From positions 27,030-91,029 of the forward strand of contig JBIOHC010000013.1 in NCBI GenBank assembly GCA_044448685.1: 64,000 bases of DNA. The letters are read 5' to 3'. The position numbers and the translations under genes were made by a program. Below are positions 7,770 through 17,197 of the stretch, one piece after another. The notes beneath the pieces are model-generated. The model was not told the DNA's origin and searched no databases. It saw nothing but the letters and a program-made list of their open reading frames with translations. Origin of the DNA: Palsa-965 sp044448685. GTDB lineage: Bacteria > Bacteroidota > Bacteroidia > Palsa-965. Numbering within the stretch: position 1 is the stretch's first letter; each line of letters starts with the position of its first letter.

Positions 7770-9866
7770 ATGAACGAAGTTCGTGCTGCACTCAGTCGTG
7801 CCCCTTTCATCCGTTTATTCCTTCCGTTCCTTGCAGGAATACTTTGGGAATTGCATTTTCAATATTCCATTCCCGGGCTTGCCTGCTATTCCCTTATCTT
7901 ATTCCCGATTCTTTTCCTGCTTCTTTTCTGTACAAATGCTTACCGTTACCTGCCTGTCTCCATAAGGACTTTCCGGCTGTTTGGGATTTTTGCTTCCGTC
8001 TTTTTATTCTGCCTGGGTTTTTTCTTCACTTTTCTTTCTACAGACAGGTTCAAACCTAATCATATCAGTGAATGTACGGAGCAGGAATATCTGGCTAAAA
8101 TTCTGATTATTTCACCTCCTGCAGAGAAAACAAAAAGTTACAAAGCAACGGCAGCCGTGCTTGGAATAAGAAATAAGGGGAACTGGATTCCTGTACAAGG
8201 AAATGCAATCTGCCGGTTTCAAAAAGAGAGGAAAGCCGGTGCACTCAGATATGGGGACGAACTGGTCGTGAAAGTTCGCTTCAGGACCATTCCAGGCCCT
8301 TCAAATCCTGGTATGTTCAACTACAAGACTTATCTGGAGAACAGACAGATAACAAGACAGTTTTTTGCTGATTCGGCGCATTGGGTTTTATTAACTCAGG
8401 GAAAGGGAAATAAAATTCTCGAACTATGTGACCGTTGGCGAGTGCAACTGCTCCGGCTCATCAAACCTGCAAGCCTTGATAAAACGGATGCAGGGGTAGG
8501 AGAGGCGCTCATCCTGGGTTATGAAGATCAGCTCGATCCTGATTTACTGAGGGCTTATTCCGGAGCGGGTGTATTGCATGTCCTCAGCGTTTCCGGAATG
8601 CATGTAGGGCTCGTTTATATGCTTTTTTCCTCCCTGCTTTTCTTTCTTGACAGGGGACCGGTGAGCAGAATGATAAAAGCTGCGCTGACACTCCTTTTTC
8701 TCTGGTTCTATGCAGCGCTTACCGGTCTGTCACCACCTGTTGCCCGCAGCGCAGCCATGTTCAGTTTTATTGTCATTGCTCCGGTAATGAAGCGGGACTC
8801 TTACATCCTGAATACCCTCGCTGCATCCGCATTTCTGCTCTTATGTATCAACCCGTGGTATATACTGGATGCAGGCTTTGAGCTTTCATACCTCAGTGTG
8901 CTGGGTATTCTGTGCATTCAGCCTGTTCTGCTCAGGCTTTGGAAACCGAAAAATAAAATCCTCAAATGGGCATGGGAGTTAACTTGTGTTTCCATTGCGG
9001 CTCAGGCTGCCACCTTTCCCCTCGGGCTTTATTATTTCCACCAGTTTCCATGCTATTTTCTGCTTACTAACCTTGTTGTGATTCCGCTTTCCTCCTTCAT
9101 CATCTATACCGGCCTCGGTCTTTTGCTGGTTGAGGGTATTCCATGGATAGGGAATGCACTCTCTGCTCTGTATGGCTTATTACTGAAAGCGCTTAATCAA
9201 AGCGTTTATCATTTCTCCGAAATGCCCGGAGCAGCATTGGATGGCATTTACATCAGCCCTGCCGAAACCATTGCATACTATGTGCTCGTATTCACGGCTA
9301 TGCTTTATCTGGCATTCAAAACTCCTTCCCAACTGCGCCTCTTTCTTATCACAGTCCTGGCTTTTGTTTCCTGGCAATGTGCAGAGACATTCAGTACCGG
9401 CAGGAAAAGGGTATTAATCGTTTACGACGTACCGCATCACCAGACAATGGATCTGATATCCGGGCGGGTCCATGAAACACTTATGGATTCGGCCTTGTCA
9501 CAACAACCTTTGGTTATTCGTTTTTTTGTACTGCCTTCACGTCAGCTCTTCCGCCAAAGGCAGCAAATAAGTTATATAAAGAACCTGGGGATCATGAGTC
9601 TCGTATGGGAGCACAGGCATTTTTTATACTTTAACGGGAACATCCCCCCTGGCTCTGAAATCCTGAAAACTGATTATCTGCTTGCAGGGAAGGGGGCCGA
9701 TTTACGTAAGGCAATCCTGGAACGGCGCATCTTGTTTCGTAAACTGATCATAGATGCATCCTGCTCTGCTTCAGAAATAAAACGATGGAGAAAACTGATT
9801 ACTGATCTGGAGCTGGATGCATGGATTGTTCCTGATCAAGGCGCTTATGTAGAGGTGCTTGAATAA
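7770..9866 (+). CDS. comEC: ComEC/Rec2 family DNA-uptake channel
   Basis: Polytopic membrane protein of 698 residues. ComEC forms the inner-membrane channel for single-stranded DNA in natural transformation. N-terminal hydrophobic segments (about 10-90) are followed by a soluble DUF4131-like region with the SNPGMFNYKTYLENR segment. The Competence domain begins around residue 245 with GEALILGYEDQLD and VLHVLSVSGMHVGL, followed by many membrane helices to about residue 545. The C-terminal 150 or so residues lack the HxHxDH metallo-beta-lactamase signature of long ComEC proteins, so the nuclease-like domain is absent or degenerate. No other competence gene is in view. The Smr gene follows, its promoter overlapping the comEC 3' end. 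Confidence 0.9.
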   Translation: MNEVRAALSRAPFIRLFLPFLAGILWELHFQYSIPGLACYSLILFPILFLLLFCTNAYRYLPVSIRTFRLFGIFASVFLFCLGFFFTFLSTDRFKPNHISECTEQEYLAKILIISPPAEKTKSYKATAAVLGIRNKGNWIPVQGNAICRFQKERKAGALRYGDELVVKVRFRTIPGPSNPGMFNYKTYLENRQITRQFFADSAHWVLLTQGKGNKILELCDRWRVQLLRLIKPASLDKTDAGVGEALILGYEDQLDPDLLRAYSGAGVLHVLSVSGMHVGLVYMLFSSLLFFLDRGPVSRMIKAALTLLFLWFYAALTGLSPPVARSAAMFSFIVIAPVMKRDSYILNTLAASAFLLLCINPWYILDAGFELSYLSVLGILCIQPVLLRLWKPKNKILKWAWELTCVSIAAQAATFPLGLYYFHQFPCYFLLTNLVVIPLSSFIIYTGLGLLLVEGIPWIGNALSALYGLLLKALNQSVYHFSEMPGAALDGIYISPAETIAYYVLVFTAMLYLAFKTPSQLRLFLITVLAFVSWQCAETFSTGRKRVLIVYDVPHHQTMDLISGRVHETLMDSALSQQPLVIRFFVLPSRQLFRQRQQISYIKNLGIMSLVWEHRHFLYFNGNIPPGSEILKTDYLLAGKGADLRKAILERRILFRKLIIDASCSASEIKRWRKLITDLELDAWIVPDQGAYVEVLE

Positions 9867-9891
9867 GATTGCATATTTCAAACTATCTTTG
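9859..9891 (+). promoter_or_regulatory. Putative Bacteroidota promoter for the Smr gene
   Basis: TTG at 9859-9861 and TATCTTTG at 9884-9891 fit the -33/-7 consensus with 22 bp between. The predicted transcript starts about 9898, after an upstream in-frame ATG at 9859 and just before the ATG at 9910, which supports the latter as start codon. Confidence 0.5.
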
Positions 9892-9909
9892 TGTCCTACC
9901 AAGGATACA

Positions 9910-10941
9910 ATGAATTTAAGGGCAGGGGATAAAGTCAGGTTTCTGGACGAAAAAGGAGAAGGGATGATTACCCGTTTCCTGGACAGGAATCAGGCTCTGG
10001 TTCAAATGACTGACGGGTTTGAAATACCCTATCTGATCTCCAAACTGGTGCATGCCGGCCCACCGCCTGCAACACAAGAGAAAACGGCAGTACCTTCACA
10101 AAATCCTGCTCCCAAAACACAATCAGTAGAAAAAACGATTTCGTCACAGGGTTTCCATACGGAAGGTGTGTACCTTGTTTACCTGCCGGTTGACGCGGCT
10201 AATCCCCTAAACGGGTTGTTTGAAGCTCTGCTCTTCAACCTTACAGCTTATCATATTCATTTTGTTATTTCCTCCCGCGAAATGGGTAAGTATTCCTGTT
10301 TGCATGCAGGAGGAATAGCCCCCGGCAAATCAATCTCCCTCCAGATGATTGGTACGGAAGATATGGAAGCCTGGTCGTCACTCCTTATCGACATTCTTTT
10401 TTACAGCTACAGCCCGGCCCCGGCTAAGCCTCCGCTGAGCCGGATTTTCAGGCAAAAACCTGCCCGGTTTTTCAAAGATGGATCTTTTTCAGAGAACGGA
10501 CTGACGGCTGAGCCGGCTATTGTTGTGGATCTTACCCGCCGTATGCAGCATGGACAGGAAGAAGAATTTTTTGAAGAAGGCGATCTGGAAAAGATCCTCA
10601 GTTCCAAAGAGCAGGCTGCCCCGAAAAAACGTTCTCTTCCAAGCACAAAGAATAATCCTGAACTCGAATGGGAGGTTGATCTGCATCTGGAAGAACTTAC
10701 TCAGCAGAGTAAAGGAATGAATAATGCCCAGATGCTGGATATCCAGCTAAGGCATTTCCAGAAAAAACTCGATGAAGCAATCGGGGCCAATATCCGGAAG
10801 ATTGTATTTATACACGGTGTTGGAAATGGCAGATTGAAACAAGAGATCCGTAAAATACTTTCCACGCACCGCGACCTTGCCTTTCACGATGCTTCATATT
10901 CACAATACGGATTTGGAGCTACAGAAGTACTGCTCTGGTAA
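9910..10941 (+). CDS. DUF2027/Smr domain protein (MutS2-like C-terminus)
   Basis: Soluble protein of 343 residues. The N-terminus (MNLRAGDKVRFLDEKGEGMITRF) has the small beta-barrel typical of Bacteroidota DUF2027 proteins. A middle region with YLVYLP and a beta-sandwich-like stretch follows, and the last 85 or so residues are an Smr domain: VDLHLEEL, then IVFIHGVGNGRLKQEIR. Smr domains bind or nick branched nucleic acids or act on RNA; the exact role here is unknown. An in-frame ATG at 9859 would add 17 residues, but it lies upstream of the predicted transcription start and is absent from the typical family N-terminus. Confidence 0.85.
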   Translation: MNLRAGDKVRFLDEKGEGMITRFLDRNQALVQMTDGFEIPYLISKLVHAGPPPATQEKTAVPSQNPAPKTQSVEKTISSQGFHTEGVYLVYLPVDAANPLNGLFEALLFNLTAYHIHFVISSREMGKYSCLHAGGIAPGKSISLQMIGTEDMEAWSSLLIDILFYSYSPAPAKPPLSRIFRQKPARFFKDGSFSENGLTAEPAIVVDLTRRMQHGQEEEFFEEGDLEKILSSKEQAAPKKRSLPSTKNNPELEWEVDLHLEELTQQSKGMNNAQMLDIQLRHFQKKLDEAIGANIRKIVFIHGVGNGRLKQEIRKILSTHRDLAFHDASYSQYGFGATEVLLW

Positions 10942-10952
10942 GCGTAATAAAG

Positions 10953-11150
10953 CTAGTGCTTCTTTCTTTTAAACATGAGCCAGTTCAGATGGCGTTTGTT
11001 CCTTAACCAGTGATCCTGCTTTACATACCCTTTCTTGATTTCCTCGCTGGGTTTGTGTTTGGAATGCAGGTAGGGATTATAAGGGCTCTTGTTATGATGG
11101 CATGAGCTCAGGCAAATAAGTAAAAACAAGGAAAAGAGTAAACCCTTCAT
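10953..11150 (-). CDS. Small lipoprotein, function unknown
   Basis: 65 residues. The N-terminus MKGLLFSLFLLICLSSC is a lipoprotein signal peptide with lipobox LSSC. The mature part is short, basic and His/Lys-rich (NPYLHSKHKPSEEI, then WLRNKRHLNWLMFKRKKH). An upstream in-frame GTG at 11165 exists, but the ATG at 11150 puts the signal peptide right at the start. It is convergent with the Smr gene, with 11 bp between stops. No family recognised; the clean lipobox makes it a credible gene. Confidence 0.65.
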   Translation of the reverse strand: MKGLLFSLFLLICLSSCHHNKSPYNPYLHSKHKPSEEIKKGYVKQDHWLRNKRHLNWLMFKRKKH

Positions 11151-11201
11151 GTATGTGTTTGACACCCGGTAAAAATAACGAAAATAACAAAGGGAATAGT
11201 A

Positions 11202-12635
11202 TCAGTAGGTTCCGGTAAATTCAGGTGTCATGACATAACCGGGCAGCAAAGCATCTTCTTCCCTGAGCAGCCGGTAGCAATTAAAGAATAGCATATAATC
11301 CAGCCCGTTGTAATTACCTTTAAAGCTTTCCTTGCCAAGGCTTTGATGAGGAGGTTTATCATAAAATCTTCCGGAGGAGCCTGACCATCCGAAAGAAGCG
11401 GTATCCTTACCGCCATGAAAAAACGGGCCTTCAGGAGGAGCATTGTTCAGGATCTGCCGAATACGGGCAAGATGCAGGGAGTCGAGTAAACTGCTCCTGG
11501 TCTGCAAGGGGTGCAACAAACAATACACAGATCCGTAATAGAGATCCCATCCATAGTGATTCTCATAATAAAGGCCCAGAGCAGAGGCATTATAATCTCC
11601 GCAATACAGGATACGTTTCAGTGTCCGGCTTTTAGTACCATGTCCTTTCCATGAATCACCTACTGCGCTGAGCTCCAGCCCGAACAACAGGTTATCCTGG
11701 TTAACCCGGACTATTTTAAGTGCATATATACTTTTCCAGTACAGATGAAAAAAACGGGAGCTGAAATTTAAATAACTTTTACCGGTTATCGCTTCTCCTG
11801 CTTTGGCAAACCCGTAAGAATTGAAGATGGCTATTCCTCCTTTTGCATTACCCAGTTTGCTGCCATCCGGTCTGTGCAATATCCAGGAATGTCCTCCGAA
11901 TGGTTTATCACGCATATAATGCATAATACGCGCAGTGAGTGACAGAGCTGCGGCCCGGAAAGAATACATCCTTTCCTGACCTGTGATGACATCGTGAAAA
12001 GAAAGGCTGTCACCCACATACGCTGCACAAAAATCCAGACCCACCAGGAGATTGGCTATATGATCCTGACTTGTGGTATTGTTGAATTTATCTGCTACCG
12101 TATGCGGGCTGATGACATTATCCACTCTTCCGCATATACCGCTCCCTTTTGTGAAAGCGCTGTCTGTTACCCGACGGTTCAAACGTGGATTGTTATGCTG
12201 GCAGAAGTAAGCAGGAACATCAGCTTCCAGCATATAACCGGTACGTGGATTCATGCCATTGTAAATTCCCCAGCTTTTTTCCGCTTCAACGGCATTGCGG
12301 TTCAATGCCTCCAGAGCATAACTGAGTTCTGTAAGGGTATGATTGGCTTCCTGACGATGAAGGCGGAGCAAACGGTATTCAGTACATAAGGTGCTGATAT
12401 AATACCCGGCATATACAGGAGCATCCCCATAATGCATTCCGAAACCATTCCAGAGATTGCGTACTCCTGCAGGGGTACTCTGACCTGAATCAGGGCCTAC
12501 GATAACAAAATCATTGATCAGGCGCTGGCGGTAATGCCAGTATTTATGAAGGTTCTGATCTTCCGTCTGCGCAGGAATACGGACAGCAAGGCTGATGATA
12601 AATCCCAGAAAGAAGATGGACGGGCTGCACCTCAT
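11202..12635 (-). CDS. Secreted protein of unknown function
   Basis: 477 residues with a signal peptide (about 1-22, MRCSPSIFFLGFIISLAVRIPAQ). The mature part is rich in aromatic residues and His, with segments such as RNLWNGFGMHYGDAPVYAGYY, NGMNPRTGYMLEADVPAY and NHYGWDLYYGSVYCLLHP. The regularly spaced helical stretches with W/Y/H suggest an all-alpha toroid like those of polysaccharide lyases or glycosidases, but I cannot name a family and give no function. Cytoplasm-type motifs are absent. It shares the minus strand with the downstream tail of the TlpA-like gene (44-bp gap). Confidence 0.75.
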   Translation of the reverse strand: MRCSPSIFFLGFIISLAVRIPAQTEDQNLHKYWHYRQRLINDFVIVGPDSGQSTPAGVRNLWNGFGMHYGDAPVYAGYYISTLCTEYRLLRLHRQEANHTLTELSYALEALNRNAVEAEKSWGIYNGMNPRTGYMLEADVPAYFCQHNNPRLNRRVTDSAFTKGSGICGRVDNVISPHTVADKFNNTTSQDHIANLLVGLDFCAAYVGDSLSFHDVITGQERMYSFRAAALSLTARIMHYMRDKPFGGHSWILHRPDGSKLGNAKGGIAIFNSYGFAKAGEAITGKSYLNFSSRFFHLYWKSIYALKIVRVNQDNLLFGLELSAVGDSWKGHGTKSRTLKRILYCGDYNASALGLYYENHYGWDLYYGSVYCLLHPLQTRSSLLDSLHLARIRQILNNAPPEGPFFHGGKDTASFGWSGSSGRFYDKPPHQSLGKESFKGNYNGLDYMLFFNCYRLLREEDALLPGYVMTPEFTGTY

Positions 12636-12639
12636 GCTT

Positions 12640-12647
12640 CAAAGATA
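12640..12647 (-). promoter_or_regulatory. Putative -7 box (TATCTTTG) at the start of the 11.2-12.6 kb gene
   Basis: Exact TAnnTTTG match on the minus strand, ending only 4 nt before the ATG. The transcript would be leaderless or nearly so. Confidence 0.35.
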
Positions 12648-12678
12648 AGCAGTGCAGGGGAGCTTAAACTACGCACTT

Positions 12679-14118
12679 TTACTTAATCTTCATCTTGTCG
12701 TAGCGTTCCAGGAAATCATCAATTTGTTCTGTTTCCAGGCGCTTGGCGATAATTTTTTTATGTTCATCCAGGATATAGATGACCGGAGTGCTGTAGATAT
12801 CATATTTGTGTTTGTAATGGTTCTTATTGAAAGCATCCACCACATTGATCCAGTCGAGTTTATGTTCCCGTATATATTTCCTCCAGGGAGGTAATTCAGA
12901 CACACAACCTACGGCATATATTTCCACATTTCTCCTGGTTTTAATTTTATGATACAATTCCAAAAGCTTTGGGGTCTCCTTCTGACAATGTCCGCAATCC
13001 GGATCCCAGAAATAAAGAATCGTGTATTTTGCCTTTGTTGAGCGAAGGGCATAGGTATTGAAATCGTTGGTCAATCCAACAAGGGTATCCTGCATAACGA
13101 GTTCCGGTGCCGGTTTACCGATCAGGATGGAATCAAGCTGATGGGCACGCTCCACAATCTTCCTGACCTGGGCTGCATCAGACCAGTAAGCCTGTCCGGT
13201 TGCATAATACTTGAGGGCTTCATGCACAAAGATGGCGTCAAAGCCCATTACTTTGGATGCTTCGTAATTGGAAATCATATAATACACACAAAACTTAAAT
13301 GTTTCCTTGTTGCCTTTGGCTTTTGAAATGATCACATCGCCTTCCTTTGCAAGAGAGTCCGGCATCTGCAGGGTCATATTCTCCAGATACCCTTTTATTT
13401 TCGGAAAGTAGATCGGTGTCCGGAGTAAACGTTCATCGGCCATATCTATATTGTCGAAGTAATGCGCTTTGGCGAAATGATAGGCGAAGGTGGAGTCCTT
13501 ACGTCCATTTGGCATCACAGGTATTTCAGGAATTTCAATATCCAGTGTTGCTTTTAGAAATTTAGCCGTAAAGCTGTTCGGGTTCCTCGTTCTGAAATCA
13601 TTCATATAGGCTTTTACTTCCTTGTCAAGACCCTGAAGGGTGTTCTCGATCAGTTTAGCCGAATCTTTGTTTGTTTCCTTGATCACTTTATAGCGCGACC
13701 GGCATTTTTCCGCCTGTTTTTGTTTCTGACTTAACCAGTTGAGGTATTCAAAGAAAAGTTTATTCTCGGCCGAGCCGGTTACTTTCATATGTCCGTTATA
13801 ATCGGCGGTATCCGTTTCCAGCATAAAATGCTGGTCATTTTCCATCACCAGCAGGTCGAACAACTTCTTTTTACTCATTACGACCATATACATTCCGGGA
13901 TCCAGCTTTTTTTTGCCGTCAAACACCAATACACCGTTCTTGTCAGCTTTGGCGGTATCGATAATGTATTGCTTATCCCCGTAATAATTGGCCAGATTAC
14001 AGGTGGAATCTTTGAGTTCCTTTACTTTGACTTTGATTTCATAGGTATTACCTGCATGGAGCAGGGGAGAGGAGCAAAGTACAATACCAAGTAATAAACG
14101 GGTCAGTTTTTTTTTCAT
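12679..14118 (-). CDS. TlpA/ResA-type thioredoxin-fold protein, exported
   Basis: 479 residues, start at the ATG 14118 (MKKKLTRLLLGIVLCSSPLLHA signal peptide). An upstream in-frame ATG at 14193 would bury the signal peptide and lies before the predicted promoter. Residues about 25-120 resemble DUF4369 (beta-sandwich N-domain common in Bacteroidota), the middle is a helical DUF5106-like region, and the C-terminus (about 345-479) is a thioredoxin fold with YFWDPDCGHCQKETPKL. The CGHC active site and cis-Pro segment STPVIY are both present. Probably a periplasmic or membrane-associated disulfide reductase. Specific substrate unknown. Confidence 0.88.
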   Translation of the reverse strand: MKKKLTRLLLGIVLCSSPLLHAGNTYEIKVKVKELKDSTCNLANYYGDKQYIIDTAKADKNGVLVFDGKKKLDPGMYMVVMSKKKLFDLLVMENDQHFMLETDTADYNGHMKVTGSAENKLFFEYLNWLSQKQKQAEKCRSRYKVIKETNKDSAKLIENTLQGLDKEVKAYMNDFRTRNPNSFTAKFLKATLDIEIPEIPVMPNGRKDSTFAYHFAKAHYFDNIDMADERLLRTPIYFPKIKGYLENMTLQMPDSLAKEGDVIISKAKGNKETFKFCVYYMISNYEASKVMGFDAIFVHEALKYYATGQAYWSDAAQVRKIVERAHQLDSILIGKPAPELVMQDTLVGLTNDFNTYALRSTKAKYTILYFWDPDCGHCQKETPKLLELYHKIKTRRNVEIYAVGCVSELPPWRKYIREHKLDWINVVDAFNKNHYKHKYDIYSTPVIYILDEHKKIIAKRLETEQIDDFLERYDKMKIK

Positions 14119-14136
14119 AGGTTCCTGATTCTTTTG

Positions 14137-14165
14137 CAAAAGTACGGAATTGAAAATACTATCAA
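14137..14165 (-). promoter_or_regulatory. Putative promoter of the TlpA-like gene
   Basis: On the minus strand, TTG (14163-14165) and TACTTTTG (14137-14144) are separated by 18 bp, close to the Bacteroidota -33/-7 layout. The ATG at 14118 lies 18 nt downstream of the -7 box. Confidence 0.5.
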
Positions 14166-14188
14166 AAATCAAGCCAGTACATTTTAAG

Positions 14189-14326
14189 CACATCTCGACT
14201 TCGCCCGATGTGACATTATTATTACAACGCCGTGTAAACAGGCTAAAGCAATAAAACCGAATCCCGACTTCACCTTCCTATGACATATGCTTGATTCAGC
14301 ATGTCAGGTCGAGCGAAGTCGAGACC
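14189..14326. repeat. REP-like inverted repeat pair, copy 1
   Basis: CACATCTCGACTTCGCCCGA at 14189 onwards (to 14216, ending TGTGACAT) and its approximate reverse complement at 14301-14326 (ATGTCAGGTCGAGCGAAGTC then GAGACC) flank about 85 bp. A weaker copy lies at 14262-14285. A closely matching pair is at 59209-59294. It occupies the gap between the TlpA-like gene and clpC. Confidence 0.75.
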
Positions 14327-14356
14327 GGTTTTTGAAACTATTACTTATCCGGAAGT

Positions 14357-16897
14357 TTATTCCTCTTTTTTATTCTTCCTTGGTTTGGTTTCTTTGGGTT
14401 TTACCACTCTTACAACGATGTCATTCTTTTCCTTATCAAAGTCAACTTCCACCACATCACCTTCTGTAACGGCTGATTTGATGATTTCTTCAGCCAGTGG
14501 ATCTTCCACATATTTCTGAATGGCACGCTTAAGCGGACGGGCACCGAAATTGGCATCGTAACCCTTTTCACATACATAATCCTTGGCTGCAGCAGTCAGC
14601 TTCACGGTATAACCCATACTGTGAATACGGCTGTAGAGCTTTTCCAGTTCTATGTCAATTATCTTAAAGATATCTTCCTTGCTCAGAGAATTGAACAGGA
14701 CAACATCATCGATACGGTTCAGGAACTCCGGAGCAAAGGCTTTTTTAAGGGCATTTTCAATCACCCCCTTGGTATTGTCCTCTACTGAATCTTTCTTGGC
14801 TGTAGTACCGAATCCCACACCGGTTCCGAAATCTTTAAGCTGACGGGATCCGATATTGGAGGTCATAATGATGATGGTGTTTTTAAAATCCACCTTACGG
14901 CCCAGGCTGTCGGTCAGTTGACCGTCATCCAGTACCTGTAAAAGCAGGTTGAATACATCCGGATGGGCTTTTTCAATTTCATCCAGCAGGATCACCGAAT
15001 AAGGTTTGCGTCTTACCTTCTCAGTAAGCTGTCCGCCTTCTTCATACCCTACATATCCCGGAGGCGCTCCGACAAGACGAGTCACGGCAAATTTCTCCAT
15101 ATACTCACTCATATCGATACGGATGAGGGCATCATCATTATCGAACAGATTGCGTGAAAGCAATTTGGCGAGTTGTGTCTTACCGACACCGGTAGGGCCT
15201 AAGAAAATAAAGCTTCCGATAGGTTTGTTCGGATCTTTAAGTCCGGCACGGTTACGCTGAATGGCTTTCACCACCTTTTTCACAGCCTCTTCCTGACCGA
15301 TAACCTTACCCATCAGATCGGCACCCATATTTACCAGCTTACTGCCTTCATTCTGAGCAATACGCTGTACAGGTACCCCTGTCATCATGGCAACGACTTC
15401 TGCAACATTGTCTTCAGAAACCGTTTCTTTATGCGTCTTGGTTTCTTCCTCCCACGCTTTTTTAGCAACTTCAAGCTGTTCCAGAAGCTGACGTTCCGTA
15501 TCTCTCAGACGGGCAGCTTCTTCATATTTCTGTGAGCGGACTACTTTATTTTTTTCTTCTTTGATCTCTTCTATCTTTTTCTCAATCTCGAGAATGTTCT
15601 TCGGAACCTTGATATTATTAATATGCACTCTGGAACCGGCTTCATCAAGAGCATCAATTGCTTTATCAGGCAGGTGACGATCTGTGATATAACGTGTAGT
15701 CAGACTGACACAGGCTTTGATCGCTTCATCCGTATAGATCACATTATGGTGATCTTCGTATTTGGATTTGATATTGTTCAGAATCTGAACTGTTTCTTCA
15801 GGCGTAGCAGGTTCTACAATCACTTTCTGGAAGCGGCGTTCGAGAGCACCGTCTTTTTCAATATACTGACGGTATTCATCCAGCGTGGTGGCACCAATAC
15901 ACTGGATTTCTCCACGGGCAAGAGCCGGTTTGAACATATTCGATGCATCGAGTGATCCGGAAGCTCCGCCGGCACCGATAATGGTATGAATCTCATCAAT
16001 AAAGAGAATCACATCCGGAGATTTCTCCAGTTCATTCATCACCGCCTTCATACGCTCTTCAAACTGACCACGGTATTTGGTACCGGCAACAAGAGAGGCA
16101 AGGTCAAGTGTTACAACTCGTTTATTAAAGAGTACGCGTGATACCTTTTTCTGTGTGATACGAAGTGCCAGTCCTTCGGCAATAGCCGATTTACCCACAC
16201 CGGGTTCACCAATCAGGATAGGATTATTCTTTTTACGCCGGGAGAGGATCTGGGATACCCGTTCAATTTCCTTTTCACGGCCTACAATAGGATCGAGTTT
16301 GCCATCTTCGGCTGCCTTGGTCAAATCCCGTCCAAAATTATCAAGTACGGGTGTCTTTGATTTAGAGTCTGATATTTTCTTGGTACCGCTTCCAAATGCT
16401 CCGCCGTCATCTTCATTCTCATCATCAGCCGGGTTTTGCGGGAATTCGGCTTTGGGATCTGCGTTCATCATTTCCAATTCATTTTTAATTGTTTCATAAT
16501 CAATATTGAACTTATGCAAGGCTTTGGTGGCAATACTGTCCTCATCCTTCAATATGGAAAGGAGCAAATGCTCTGTTCCTATCATTGCACTCTTGAAAAT
16601 TTTGGCTTCAAGATACGTAATTTTCAATGCCTTTTCCGCTTGTTTAACAAGGGGGATATTTCCGAGACTTACATTCACCTTTTTAGTACCAACCCCTGTC
16701 ATGGTTTCCACTTCTTTGCGAAGGTCATGCAAATTGATAGTCAGCGATTTCATGATCCGGATGGCCATCCCTTCGCCTTCCCTGATAATACCGAGCAGCA
16801 AATGTTCTGTGCCGATATAATCATGCCCCAGGCGTAATGCCTCCTCACGACTATATGTAATCACATCTTTAACTCGGGGTGAGAATTTAGCTTCCAT
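14357..16897 (-). CDS. clpC: ATP-dependent Clp protease ATPase subunit ClpC
   Basis: 846-residue AAA+ unfoldase that feeds substrates to ClpP. Order: Clp_N repeats (about 1-150, with HDYIGTEHLLLGI and MIGTEHLLLSI), first AAA module with Walker A GEPGVGKSA and Walker B VILFIDEIH, a UVR-containing middle segment (KYEEAARLRDTERQLLEQL), second AAA module with Walker A GPTGVGKTQ and VILLDEIEKAHPDVF, then the D2 C-terminal domain. The UVR-type middle region marks ClpC rather than ClpB. The ATG at 16897 (MEAKFSPRVKDVI) is the family start; an in-frame ATG at 16975 lies upstream of the predicted promoter. No clpP in the window; clpS is 20 kb away. Confidence 0.97.
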   Translation of the reverse strand: MEAKFSPRVKDVITYSREEALRLGHDYIGTEHLLLGIIREGEGMAIRIMKSLTINLHDLRKEVETMTGVGTKKVNVSLGNIPLVKQAEKALKITYLEAKIFKSAMIGTEHLLLSILKDEDSIATKALHKFNIDYETIKNELEMMNADPKAEFPQNPADDENEDDGGAFGSGTKKISDSKSKTPVLDNFGRDLTKAAEDGKLDPIVGREKEIERVSQILSRRKKNNPILIGEPGVGKSAIAEGLALRITQKKVSRVLFNKRVVTLDLASLVAGTKYRGQFEERMKAVMNELEKSPDVILFIDEIHTIIGAGGASGSLDASNMFKPALARGEIQCIGATTLDEYRQYIEKDGALERRFQKVIVEPATPEETVQILNNIKSKYEDHHNVIYTDEAIKACVSLTTRYITDRHLPDKAIDALDEAGSRVHINNIKVPKNILEIEKKIEEIKEEKNKVVRSQKYEEAARLRDTERQLLEQLEVAKKAWEEETKTHKETVSEDNVAEVVAMMTGVPVQRIAQNEGSKLVNMGADLMGKVIGQEEAVKKVVKAIQRNRAGLKDPNKPIGSFIFLGPTGVGKTQLAKLLSRNLFDNDDALIRIDMSEYMEKFAVTRLVGAPPGYVGYEEGGQLTEKVRRKPYSVILLDEIEKAHPDVFNLLLQVLDDGQLTDSLGRKVDFKNTIIIMTSNIGSRQLKDFGTGVGFGTTAKKDSVEDNTKGVIENALKKAFAPEFLNRIDDVVLFNSLSKEDIFKIIDIELEKLYSRIHSMGYTVKLTAAAKDYVCEKGYDANFGARPLKRAIQKYVEDPLAEEIIKSAVTEGDVVEVDFDKEKNDIVVRVVKPKETKPRKNKKEE

Positions 16898-16941
16898 AGT
16901 CTGTGTTTCTGTATGAAAATTACGGTTTTCCGGCGTCCCGA

Positions 16942-16968
16942 CAAAATTACTGGTAATTCCCCGGACAA
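16942..16968 (-). promoter_or_regulatory. Putative clpC promoter
   Basis: Minus-strand TTG (16966-16968) and TAATTTTG (16942-16949) with 16 bp between. The -7 box is about 45 nt upstream of the clpC ATG. Confidence 0.42.
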
Positions 16969-17197
16969 CCGGCAATCCAAAGCTATTTTTTACACGTAAA
17001 AATGTTAATAATTAATGCGTTAAAAACCGCTGTTTTTGACCCCGGAATAGTACCTTCGGTCGCCTTAATCACTTGTACTGATTGGTTGTATACGTTATTT
17101 CCGTCAGGATAGTTATGAAGGCATTGACATTTCAGCCCTTGCAGGCAAACAACTCAAGTATCGTACCAACATCTGAATTAAAAACTATAATGACATT
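16969..17197. other. Divergent clpC-gyrA intergenic region
   Basis: About 230 bp without a gene, separating the divergent clpC and gyrA starts. It holds an imperfect palindrome TTTTTACACGTAAAAA (16988-17003) and a near -7 element TACCTTCG (17051-17058) that could serve gyrA with a leader of about 140 nt, but no well-spaced -33 TTG. No small ORF or RNA fold recognised. Confidence 0.4.
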
